64,000 bases of DNA, taken from the NCBI GenBank assembly GCA_014706295.1, contig JACSVZ010000015.1, forward strand, positions 57,161,535-57,225,534, given 5' to 3'. The DNA comes from Lycocorax pyrrhopterus obiensis (lineage: Eukaryota; Chordata; Aves; Passeriformes; Paradisaeidae). This document shows positions 14,297 to 25,905 of the stretch, one piece after another (the first letter of the stretch is position 1; each line of letters starts with the position of its first letter). The position numbers were made by a program, and so were the translations under genes. The notes under the pieces are model-generated. The model did not search any database. It was not told the origin of the DNA and saw nothing but the letters and a program-made list of their open reading frames with translations.

Positions 14297-17179
14297 GAAA
14301 GAAAAAAATCTGTACCAGAAAACATCGTACATGCAAAAGACAAAAAAAATAATCTAAGGAAAATGAACCATTTGCTTGGTGGAAAATTCTCATCTACCAA
14401 ACTTATTTTAAGCCCTGAGCATCCCTCCAGTGGAACAAGAACTATAAAACAAAATACTCTTCCCTAAAAGCATGTCAAAATGTTATACAACTATAAATGT
14501 TGATTATATTTCATTTTCTGAACAGACCTATCAACACTACAAGAGGAATTAGAAAAGCAGTTCTTTGCCCTGCTTTCAAAGAACACTGAAACATTTCACT
14601 TCATGCCTGATGCAGTAGATGAGGATTTTTTGATGCCTTTGTTTTGTTTTTAATTGAAGAGAGTTTTTATGGAAAGAGATTTTGGGCTTAAAGCACGTGC
14701 AAGGAAAGCCTCCACACAGGGGAGAGTCCCGGGCTGTCCGCAGAGAAGGCAGGGCACAGGTCAGGGAGCTCCAGATGACGGCAGAGCTGACTCACAGGCA
14801 GCTCCTTAGCACACCATGTACCACGGCGAGCTGCCTGTGTCTCAGCAGATCACCACCGAGTCCATCTGAAAGCTGAAAATCCCTCGAGGATTTTCTAACT
14901 ACTGCTTCTCCGTTCACAGGAGAGGCCCTGGGGCCTCCAGAGCTGCAGCAGAGCTCCTCTTGTCCCTTCCCCTGCTGCTTTGCACAGCCCCAGAGCAGCT
15001 CCATCAGTCAGACCTGGGGTGAGCAAGGCTGCCAAGGGATTCACGGGTTTGGAGAGAAGCACGTTCTTGATTACTTTTTTTTTGCTAAACTGGGGATGAT
15101 CTGCGCAGTCACAGCAACTTTTCATTGATGCCTTGTGACTTACCTCAACAAGCTCTTTAAGCACAAGGACAGCAAGATGTAGCTATCACAGCTACATGAT
15201 ACCGAAAGAATAGGATCATTTACTTCCACAAAGAGTTTTAAGAACATTTTTAGAAAGAATAGCCATTTGTGGGTTTCCTGTGATACAACAGACTTTCTGT
15301 TCCCTCAAGCATCTTTCTCCCCACCCATTCTGACAATGAATTCAATCCTAGTAGCTTGGTTTTTGAAACCTGTAACAGATTTCTAGATGGGTTCTCAGTA
15401 CTGCCTGCCTACAGTGGCTTTAGTACTCCCCAAGCTTTAACAGAAATGTTTTCTCAGCTACATCTCAAACCAGAGTTAATTTTTCCATGGCTGCATTGTA
15501 TTTGTGGCTCACAGCACTCCCTGTTCCTCCCTAGCATTTCCCACTGCTGAGCTCCCAGCTGATAGCAGAAAGCTCCTGTCACGAGTCCCTAAAAATATAA
15601 CATTGCTCAGTGGCAATATTAAGTCCCATCATATTTCTGTTACTCCACTTCCTCCTCTATCACATCCCAACCCTCCTAAGGTATTAAGAATGCCTCCCGA
15701 ACTGGCATTACCAAAAATGTTTGTACGTCCAAACCATATTGCTGGACCTTAGCTAGTTTAAACCAGTTACAAAGACACTGCTTCAAAAATTACTACTTTT
15801 GGTAACTTCTCTTTGAAATTACTCACAGCTGCACTGTATTTTATAAATGGGTATATCCTAGAGGTGCCAAAATTACTTTCTTTTACTGAAAAATGAAGAG
15901 GGAGATTCCTTTAGCTTTGAAATCTGCTTAGTGTTGCTGGAGCAGTTCCGCTAAATCTACTGAATGACCATGGAAGATGAGCCCTGTAGTCGAGGCACTA
16001 CACTGCACAAACCCACCACATTCAGGCTGTCCTTGAGCAGTGCTCCCCAAGAACACACTTGTGCATCTCACTGGGAAATGGTGCAAAAATCAGCAAAAGA
16101 CAACTTGGAAAGTCTGGGTACATCAGGGAAGGCACAGCCTACCAGCCAACACAGCTTTAAAAATAGTTTCTTTTCAGATAGAAGAGTTGGAGATGACTCA
16201 AAGTTTAGGTAGCTGAAACCCCAATAGGTCCTATCATGCAAATCAAACCCTGTACGCCATCAGCTGGGAGGTGGCTCACAAGTCAGGAGTTTTCTACTAA
16301 AAGCAGCAAAACTGAAAATACACAACTGTGGTCACTAGTACATGTGACAAAACAAAGTATATTCAGCTAATGCTTCAACTTGGAGATCCCAGGGCTACCT
16401 CCAGTGTGTGCTCACTGCCAAGGGTAGAGACTTAGCTACCCTGCTTTAAGATAAGGTTTCTTGGAAAGTCATTCCTTGGAAAGACATATGCATCCACCCC
16501 TTTTACAAGTGACAAAAACATGAACTTCAACCAGTGCACATTGATCAGTGATATAGGTCATCACGTCTTTCTCTTACACAACCAGAAGGCAAGGTACTTC
16601 CTGATGCAATAGCTGCAGAGGCCTCACTAGGATGCCACCGCCAGGACCCCATCCTCAGGATCCTACTGCCAGGCAGAGGTGTTCACTGTGGCAGCTACAG
16701 CTGCCTTCAACTTCAGCCACGCACAGCTCCTTCGCCTGCAGTGCGAACACACGGGAATGGGCAAATATTGGCACTTAACCACTTCCAAACTTGTAACTCC
16801 ATGAGCAAACGCTTAGCTTCCATGCAATTAAGCCCTGTTATTAAGCCCGAAGTTGATCAAATTTTATATGTAAAAACCTGATTTAAATAGTTTCTTTTAT
16901 ATAAACAAAAGTGACACTGAGGAAGAACTGCTGCCTTATGCCAGCGTAATCAGCTCATATCCAGTCATGAACCCACCAAAAACAAACATTTCAGAAAATG
17001 TGTTAGACCCTACAGCAATAGTTTTGTTCCTTTTTTTCTATAACATTTTTGGGGTGGAGGGGGAAGGAAGGATGCAGGAAGACTCTTTCTGAATAGGCAT
17101 AAGATGTGAATAAAACAGTATAATAAAGATGCGATTCCATTAATTTATTCAGCTCTCCCCAGATCCCTCCCCCTCCTTT

Positions 17180-18460
17180 CCAGTGCAGATACTGAAGAAA
17201 ATGCATCTGCCCCGGCAGAAAGCTCGGTCATTCGGCTCCCTCCCACTCCGTAACCCTGGGCTCCCTTCTCCCGCCAGTCGCACCCCGCTGGCCGCGGCCG
17301 GGTCGCTGCGCCCACCCGCCGGGGGCTGCCTGTCCCCGCCACCATCAGGGACCCGGGCCCGCCGCGGGTCAGCGGAGCCCGGCCTGCGGGGGACGGCGCA
17401 TCTCGGCGGCCAAACGCCCCCCGCCGCCCGGCGGGAGCTGCCCTCGGGGGGGGGGGTGCTCCAACAGCCCCTCCGGAGGATGCTTTATCCTTCAAAGTGG
17501 CTCCCTCCCTGCGGCTCCCACCGGCGCGGCGACCCCTCCTCCTCCCCTCCTCAGGGGGGGGGAGCAGACATTTTGAGGCAGCGCATCCCAAGCGCCCGGC
17601 GAGCCGCAGCGGTGCGGGCGCGGACGAGGCCTCCCGGCGGCGCCGCTCACCTGCCAGCTCGTCGGGCTCCAGCCCGCTCTCCGCGTCGATGCCGCACAGC
17701 ACGAAGTAGTGGGCGAAGCGGCAGGGCGCCGCGCCGGGCCCGGGGTTGCCGCTCCCGCTCATCCCGCCGGCGGCTCCCGGCGGCGGCTCCGTGCGGCAGC
17801 AGCGCGGCTCGGGCGCGCCCGCGGGCCGGTCACGGCGCGCCGCCCCCCATCCCCGGCGGGGCCGCGCAGGCGGGCACCGAGCGGCGGCGGCTCCAGCGGG
17901 CGGCAGCGGGCGGCCCCGCTGTCAGCTGAGCGGGGCGGGGACGGCCGGGACGTGCCGTGCTGCCGGACCGCCCCCGCGGGGCATTTAAACCCTGGGCGGC
18001 CGCCCCCGCCCCGCGCCTCCTTGGCCGGGCATTCCCGGCGTGTCGGGTGAGCCGCGGGCGGCTTTGTCAGCCGCTGTATCAGCAATACTTGGGATATGCG
18101 ATTAAAACTTAAAGCTCCCCCGCCCCCGCGTGTGAGCAGGAGAGGCTGGCTTTATTTAAATAAAGCAGGAGAGGGTGCCGCTTCCTATCGGGAATGTCTC
18201 TTCTCCCCCGCCCCAGGAGGGAGCTCCCGGAGCTCTGGTGCCGGAACAGGCCGAGCCCCGCCCGGCGCCCGGGCTGCGCTGAGCGCTTCCTGCGGGAATC
18301 CTGCCGGGGGAAACGGCTGCTTCTCCTCCCCACCCGAACGTGGAAGCACCAGCCACCACCCGCGGCGGATGGCTTTTGTGCGGTCTCCGTCCCGGCTCCC
18401 TGATGGATGGCACTCGTACCACGTTACGGGGGAGCTATTTCTTCGCCCCCCGCACTCCGT
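17180..18460 (-). promoter_or_regulatory. DENND5B: DENND5B CpG-island promoter and first exon region
   Basis: Dense CpG and long G/C runs begin near 17.2 kb and fade near 18.46 kb, enclosing the DENND5B start codon at 17,762. The part upstream of the start (17,763-18,100) contains GC boxes such as GCGGGGCGGG near 17,931, which suit a TATA-less Sp1-type promoter. Long open frames on both strands here are composition artefacts of high GC. The transcription start cannot be fixed from sequence alone. It probably lies within a few hundred bases upstream of the start codon. Confidence 0.75.
17651..17762 (-). CDS. DENND5B: DENND5B coding exon 1 (N-terminus, Rab GEF)
   Basis: DENND5B is a DENN-domain guanine-nucleotide exchange factor linked to Rab39-type GTPases and membrane trafficking. 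The exon encodes the first 37 residues plus one base of codon 38. The N-terminal peptide has a Gly/Pro/Ala-rich head followed by CRFAHYFVLCGIDAESGLEP, which is the start of the uDENN module and is characteristic of DENND5A/5B. The Gly/Pro-rich head and DAESGLEPDELAG favour 5B. The start ATG is at 17,762. The exon ends in CAG followed by GTGAG, phase 1, matching the split Gly codon expected for the family. The remainder of this roughly 1,270-residue protein lies to the left of the window. In the window the gene is divergent from ETFBKMT, with about 13 kb between their CpG islands. Confidence 0.9.
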
Positions 18461-21400
18461 TTCAAAGCAAAAATCTAAAAGGTTGCGCCATTCTTAGTTT
18501 ATTTAAGATTTACTAGCCATTCTGCAGCGTCCAGAAAGAAATCAGCGTTATTTTACCCCCACTGCTAGAATCCTTCTCATTAAGGATCACCCGATGCCAA
18601 AGTACTGGCAGCTCCGTCCGGGAGCGGCACCTACTTTTAAAGGGGCAGAGATGATTCTTTTGAAGTTCTAATTTTTTCTTCTCCAAAGCGATGAGATCCC
18701 CACCTATGCTGATAATTCTGACATCTGGATATCGTAAGGAGGTTGTTGGCAGAATTCAATATTTTCACTTTCATCCTTTTGTGTTTCATCTGTTTACTAG
18801 TCTTGGTCCATGCCATCTATAATAATTACAGTCTCGTCATTTGCTTACTGTGGACTTCTATGACCCCTTTATTTTACCTCTTAGCAGTGTGAATCACATA
18901 TTTTCTTTTTATGGTTTACATTTGTCCTCGTTCAACAAGTGCCTTTGATAAGAAAATGCCTACAAGGAATGTGTCATTTTATGGACGTACATGGAGTAAC
19001 TATTCTGACCTGGAAGCCACCTAGGTCAGCATCTCTCTCTCTCTTCATCCTGTCAAATTAACAAATTTTATGTCCTTTTATTTCTTAGCTTCTTGTAGTG
19101 TTCTAGTGAAAGCAGACAAGAGCTAAACCAATTTTCTCCCTTCCCAACAACCCCAATCTCCAATTAAAAAAAAAAATTAAAAAATAAAGAAAAAGAAGAT
19201 GAATCTTCTCTCACAATCCCCAATTATTGTAGTTGCAGCACTCAGTAACAATGTGAACCTTGCTAGAGCCACAGAGAAACTTTCAGTGAGACCAGTCATT
19301 TTCTCGACTTTGCACTAGAGCTAGGTTGTTTTATTTAGTTTGGTTTGTTTATTAACCTGTATGTATTTGCTTATTCAGCTTTAGGTCAGATGATAAGAGC
19401 TTGACAAGTCAGTCTCTGACTCTCATTCAAAACCAAGTACTCTTATTGTAGGTGTCTCTGGTTTTTGAGGCCCAGTGGCATGGACGTCTCCAGGAAGTCC
19501 AGGACAGAGGCTTCATCAGCCTCTCTAAAGGATGTATAAGTTAAGACTGCTCTAAAAATAACTCAAAAATTAACACAATGGTTCTGACCTTTTTACCTTA
19601 AGTAGCAGCTGGTTCTAGATTGCTTTGCTTTAGCTGTCTTCTGTACAGGACAGTATTTTTTGCTTGAATAATGTTCAGTGCACAGACACCTCAACCTCAA
19701 TAAAATCAGTAGTGCATATAGCATTAAACAAGAGGACAAAGCACAACACATAAGATTGGAGGTATAAAAATAAACTCATTCTTCCTGGGTTAGCTGTGAG
19801 GTTGAGCTCCCACTTCTATATGTACAGCTCCCACAGACACTTTTTTTGTGGGGGAATTTTGTGGGGGCAGTGACTTCTTCTCCTAAGACAACTGATCTTC
19901 TGGGCACAAAAGTCATCCTAATGAGACCACTCAGATCTTTTGCCAAGCAGTCCCAGCAGACCCAGCTTGCCTGGGCTCTGGTAAGCCATATTATGTCCCT
20001 GAGCCTGGATTTTCTTGCCTAAACCCCTCCCTCTAAGTTGTTCCAGTCTTCCCCTCGAAGCTGATCTAGCTTTGGATACTGCACGCTGCCTTTAGGTAAC
20101 TCTTTTTCATTCTCATGGGTGTTTTTCCCCCTCCATCCTGGCTCTCATCCCAAGGAATCAGTAACTTTTAAGAGATTTCAGCAGAATCTAGGCATTTTGG
20201 TTGTCTTTTCACCATCCAAACCCACCCTGCACTGGTTGCCAGTGCCTCCCTAAAAAGGCTGCCCTGCTTTCAATACTTCTGCTCTACTTACAACATCAAG
20301 TGCTTAAATTTTACAGAAGTCACAGCAGGTCCACGAAGGTGCTGTGGAGCTTCCTGCAAGAGCAAGAGAAAAACAAAGATGAGGCCTAAAAGTATCACAA
20401 AGTGCTGCACATACTCATTAATCAGCCAAATGCCGTGGAAAAACATTTGTACAGTAGTGTCTAATAGGATTGTGCCATGAGGCACATCTGGGATGATCAG
20501 AGATAACTGGGTGGGATTATGAGCATTTTTTCCTTTCACTAACAAAAAGTGTTAAAGTTCCACAAGGGACTTGGATAGGATGGATGTCTTCTATTCAAAT
20601 TATATTAACAATAACCCCAGGGAGATAAGGTTTGTCCCTGGCACAGCAGAGCACAAAGCAGTGTCAGAACTTCTTACATGCTCCTCCAAGGAACAGGGAT
20701 AAAGTAGAACTGAGAATTTCAGACTGGAAGAAGCACAAAAAACTTACTGGGATAGACCAGATCTGCCAAGGACCTTTTACTTTGATCTGCTCTTCCCGTG
20801 GCAGCAGCTTTGTCCCTTCACCAGCTGGATTGCCACTGGTACAACAAAGCCAGGGAAGGTTTTTGGCTTGGCAGAGTTCTTCTTCCTTAGGTACTTTTAT
20901 CTCTAGTTGCCATGAATATTTCTCTCAATGTCAATTCGGTTCAGGTTTCCCTCTCAGTAACTTCTTGGTGAGTCTTTGTTCCTCAGAACCTGTTAGTTTA
21001 AACTGGGTCAAATGCTAACAAGCGTGTCAGCTCCCCCTGCCCTTAGGATCTGCCATAAAAGATCAGACCATCAAGCTCTTTGTCCTACTTCTGCAAGAAG
21101 CCAATGCCCAATGCTTCAGAGGGGTGGAAAAACCTGCTATTTAAAGGTTACATCCCTTCTCCTTTCTGTGACACTGCTGCTTCACTTTCTATTTTCTTCA
21201 TTGTTCTTCCATGAATTGGAAATCATGCTGCTGTGATAGATTGCTCACTCCTCCACACAGCTCTACAGTTCCCTCTCTAAGATCTTTCACAAGCTGCCAA
21301 GCCACATTGATTTTCCATTGAAAGCCTCTCCTGTTCTGCTTTAGTATCTATGGGGTCATGAGATCCTGTAGGGTGGAAGGAAGGAAAACCACTAAGATGC

Positions 21401-24400
21401 AATATGAACGTGTGTAATGCTCAGAACATTTCAACTTTTGGCTGACTTTCAGTTGAGCAGTGTTGTCAGCTCCTTCACAAGGAGCTGGATGTGAATTAGT
21501 CACCTGAAAGAAATGGGATAAGGATGGCTTAAGGATGGACTGTAAGACCGAAATCCAAGTCATTTTGGCACAAAGTGCAGAAGAGTCCATAGCAGAAGTT
21601 GGAAAAACAACAACAGCAGATTTTATAGAGAGCTTATGCAAGAAGACTGCTTAGAGCATGGGAAAGGTGTTGGCTGCCTTAGGGTCTAAATGCAAATAAA
21701 CCAGCTCACTAACCATAAGGCATAAAGCAAAGAACACTTCCTCCAGCCCAATCCATCGTTGCTTAGAAAGCAGATACTGCAGGAACATATTCTAGTATCT
21801 AATCAAATTATAATACCATTAAAGCAAGTAGCTCACCTTCTATACCTGCCTCGTATCTATAAAGATTAAACTTGAATAAAAGCACATGGCTTTCCTCTGT
21901 CACATTGTGTAATTATTATTCATACAGCAGACGTACTGATAAAGTAAAAGATGATTACTTTCCAGCATCTCTGCCATAGGACCTCTGAAGCTTCTGTGAT
22001 TTAAAATTTGAAGGTTTTAAATCTCTAATTCCCTATTGTAGCCCATTGCATTTTATTAGTTTTATGTACATTTATCATACACATGCCCTTGCATTGCAAA
22101 CACATATAGATGTGTTCCAGTCTTATCTGCTTTCTGAGAGGATCCTTGAGGGAGAGGTTTCATGAGGCAACTGAAATTATGCAATAGTTCATTGCACTTT
22201 CTTCCCCCCTCCTTCCTGGGACTGGCTCTATGTTCCCACTGCATCCTTCACAAACAAATCCGTAGCCTTGTCTGCCTCTCCTGAGTGCATCCGGTTCACC
22301 ATCAGCAAACAGATCCCAAAACATAGGCAGGGATGGAACTATGTTGTCCACTTTCATTCACATCATCATCACGCTGCAAGCCAGGCTTCTCAGCATGCAG
22401 CTCATCCCTCTGCTGAGAAGGCACCTCTCCTTCAGGGCTGGCCTCCTCTCTGGCCTTTCAAACCTCCCCCCAGCCTGAATTTGCCTCCTCAAGGGTTTAG
22501 TCTTGGAGGGGGGAAGTGGCAGCAACCCCCCAGGCAGATAGGGCACACAGACTTCAGACTTCGAACACCGCCTCAGAAACAACTCCTAGGAAAGTCCTGT
22601 GGTTGCCATGCCTGGTTTCTGGAGGTTTGTGTCCTTCGCCACCCCGCTCTTTCCTCTCCATATGTTCAGTGGCACGGTATGGCAAAAATCTGTGGCGATT
22701 CCTGCCATTTTCCTCCACTTCTGCCTGTGATTCTATACTGAGCTTGTGAGATGCACGTCCTCCTGCCAAGCAACCCATTAGGTGAGGGCTTGCTCCAGTC
22801 TCTCACTCCATGAAGTCAGGAGACGGATCATATGTAACCATCACCTTTCGTGAGGTTCAGTGCCAAGACCCTGGGGTCAAAGATCATATTTTGCTCAGAG
22901 TAAGGTACATTTTCTGCTCTTTGGATGTAGAAGACACACAGACTGTTCCCACTGCTACTGAGATAAAACCTAATCAGCAAAGTACTGCTTGGATAAATCA
23001 CTAGCATGTCATGCACTAATGGAGGTGTTGTGCTGGGACCATCAAGCTAAAGCACCCACACAGAGACTTCCATCTATCTCTGACAGCATCACTCACTCAC
23101 TGCTTGACCTTGGCCAAATTGCTTGTAACCTGACTTGCAGAAGAACCAGACACCCTTTTGCAAATCAGGTCAGTGCACTCCCTGTGTTTCAACTGCCCTC
23201 AGGAAAAGAAAGCAAACACTGCCTTGAACATCTGCCAGGCACAAAGCTCTATTGTTCCCCAGGCCAGCCCCGATGGCATTGCACCAGGAGGCAGATGCAC
23301 CTCTACATGGGCAGCAGCCCCGACGCTGAGTCCCTCGAGCCCACGCATCCCAACACCATCGTCTGCTGACAGATGCCTTTCACACCAGGCTTCAGATGAG
23401 ACAGGCATTCAGTGAGGACAGCAAACCTCTGTTCTTCATTTCAAATTAATTTCTGCTCTCTGCTGAAGGTGTTTGTTTCCCTGCCTCTAAACTCCAATTC
23501 CTCTGTTTTCAGTGCTCCAGGACCCCAGTAACTTATAAATTGTCTGCTTGGGAAAGACCTGAGAAGATAGGAGAGTCTTGCAACATAATACACCTGCCCA
23601 CGTAAAGCATGAGGATAAAGGCTGTAGGCTTCTTTTTAAAGCACTAGACCTTCAAAGGCACATATTGTGGCAAGGAGAAAGGCATGAGGGGATCCTGGCA
23701 AGCTGCTTGGACCACATGCCCACAGCAATATTGTCTGCAGTGGCAGGGGTTCAGGCACAGCTGTGTCAGTGGTCTGTGCTCCCAGTTAGATGATCTCTGG
23801 CGCTGGGAAAGCTTCCAGAGAAGATGCATTCAAGCTGTCACATGTACCTGAGTAACAGCACTGTGTTCAAAGCCTAGTCACAAATATTGCCTGCCTTTAT
23901 CTCAGTTACCAAAAATCAGGTAGTCCCATGTCTGCCAATACCAGTGGAAGTGTGAACCAACGCCATGGTTTCAAGTGCTCTGGACAAAGTCTGTCCATGA
24001 ACAGCAGGTAATCTCTTTGTCAAAATGCCTTTGGCCTTATTACAAATGTAATTAGAGTCTGATTCCAACTTCCCTTTGAAGCCTCATTCAGTAAGAAGTG
24101 CCAGACACCCTGCATCTACATTACAATGCATCCTAGCACACTTGAAAGCCCAAGGGCATGCTAAAGAAATCCAAAGCCATCGAATCCATAGCCAATATAC
24201 AACATGCAATCAAGGACGGATGAAAAGTATTTCCTGCAATGAATATGCATTGTGAATTGTTATGCCATTTAGCAAGGAAGGACTGCCTTTGCTCTGTACT
24301 CTCTGTTCACATCATTGCAGTGATGTTATGTTATGAACCTAGAAGCAGTTCATACTAATCAAGGGTCTGTTTCAATTCCCTTACTAGTGCTTTTAGGAAA

Positions 24401-25418
24401 AATCTAAACCTTGACATCCGCAGGTTCAGCCATATCTTTCTGCCACTTATTCTTCATGCCCAAGAACAGCACATCTCCTTGCAGTACTTACTGCTTAGGA
24501 GAGTTACTGCTGACAGCAGCTACACTGCAGCTTTTCTGTGCTGGCTGACTGTGCTCGTGCTTTACTGGAAATCAGCTCCGAGCTCACACAGAGGAGCTCA
24601 ACCAGAAGGACAGAGATCAAAGCAGTTTGCTTCTCCTTGAAGATCGTGTTTCTTAGTGACTTCCTTGCAAAGCAATAGTCACAACTTGTTTAAGCCCGGA
24701 TCCATGCTGAGCAATTCCAGCAGTTCCCATCAAGCACATCCTTTGGGGGTGGGAGCATTTGACACTGTCTAATGTGGCAATGGGCTAGCTCAGTACCTCC
24801 CTCCAGGCTAAAATTCAGCTGTTACTGGGAAAACCCAGTAAAAAGCATTTTCCCAGCTAAATCAGAGCCGTTGGCTTCCTGGTGCTCAACACTACCTGGC
24901 AGGGATGAAGGCAAGAGATCATCAGTAACCTTTGGTGCCAGGCACTGTCAGAGTGTCTGGCAGCTCCAACTCTGATGTCAGCCCGTGGGTGACATTGAAG
25001 GGAGTCAGACTGGAAACACAACCTTGGGATGGCCAGGGGGAGGGGGATGGGTGTCCATGAATGGGCTGGGCAGGACTGTGGGGAGCTAGAGACGAGCCCT
25101 GCAGTGACATTGCTTGGGCACGGACTGACAGCCCCAGAGGTGCTGAAATAGGATCCTGGGCTGCGGGCAGGGTGTGGGGAGAGTCAGGGCCAGCAAGACC
25201 CATTGGTGTTTTCAAGGCCCTGACACTCAGCACACACAGCTGAGATGTGCTGATTTCAGTGGTGGAAGTGCTTACATTCTTGTCTGGAAGATAACAGAGC
25301 CTGTATGCTTCATTATTCTTGGGCCATTTATTCAGATTGAGGATTAGCTCACCTGCAAGTGCTCCTGTCCTGGCTCCCCCAGTGGCTCCCCCAGTTCATG
25401 GTGCCACAGCTGAAGAGG

Positions 25419-25468
25419 GTCACAGTGACACTGCTGTCACAGTGACAGAGCTTTAGGGTCACAGTGAC
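25419..25468. repeat. three copies of a GTCACAGTGAC palindrome
   Basis: The 11-bp near-perfect palindrome GTCACAGTGAC starts at 25,419, 25,436 and 25,458. An extended form, GTCACAGTGACACTGCTG, occurs at the first and third sites 39 bp apart. This indicates a small tandem duplication of palindromic DNA and possible dimeric factor binding sites. Confidence 0.7.
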
Positions 25469-25842
25469 ACTGCTGCTTCCACTCGATGCAGCTGCTTGCA
25501 TTAAAGCTTGACACCTCATCTGATAAAACCCAAGATGTGAGATCACACAGCACAAGGCTGGGGGTTCTCAGGATCCCTTTGCTCTTAGGAGCCCTGGGAG
25601 CTGTGACAAGGAGGTGTCCAAGCAGCTCCCCATGCAACCTGCCCAGCCTTGCAGGTAACAGGTCCAGCTGGAAGCAAGCCTGCTCCCAACAAGCCATTTG
25701 GGTGTCACTGCACCATGTCCTCTTCTGCAGGGGAAGAAATTGCAGTGTACTGCCAACACACCGAACTTGGAGAAGCTTGAAATACACAAAGACATTATAT
25801 ATGGGCTATGTCAGCTTGAGTTGTTTTGCAAACCAGCCCTAC

Positions 25843-25905
25843 AGAATCGTTTATATTGGAAAAGACCTTTGAAATCCTCAATTCCAACTATTCATCTATT
25901 CACAA
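25843..25905 (-). mobile_element. CR1 LINE 3' end fragment, antisense
   Basis: Read on the plus strand, CAGAATCG followed by TTGGAAAAGACCTTTGAAAT and then CAATTCCAAC is the reverse complement of the well-known CR1 3' tail. CR1 inserts are usually severely 5'-truncated, and this one is only about 60 bp. It is a dead relic without coding capacity. Confidence 0.75.

Larger units (their letters stand above)
1..17650 (-). other. DENND5B: DENND5B intron 1 (3' part not in window)
   Basis: This is intronic DNA downstream, on the minus strand, of the first DENND5B coding exon. The donor GTGAG starts at 17,650 directly after an exon ending in CAG. I looked for the second coding exon of the family on the minus strand and did not see it, so the acceptor should lie to the left of the window. 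No exon of another gene is visible. Open frames here are short, lack domain signatures and are taken as chance. Contents: simple A/T runs (for example around 6,328 and 14,277), a CpG-dense patch near 12.7 kb, a tRNA-promoter-like relic near 4.78 kb and a possible enhancer near 5.2 kb, each listed separately. I recognised no CR1 or LTR copy in it with confidence. Confidence 0.8.

Noticed and set aside
17145..17650. Open frame continuing 168 codons past DENND5B coding exon 1
   Set aside because: It crosses a perfect GTGAG donor in the expected phase and reads low-complexity Arg/Gly/Ala/Pro typical of CpG-island translation. The family protein continues in another exon.
17183..17929. 248-codon plus-strand open frame in the DENND5B CpG island
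   Set aside because: It overlaps the DENND5B exon and promoter antisense, with an Arg/Pro/Ala-rich composition from GC bias and no domain.
22268..22741. 157-codon plus-strand open frame in the intergenic region
   Set aside because: His/Pro/Ser-rich chance composition, with overlapping frames on both strands and no family signature.
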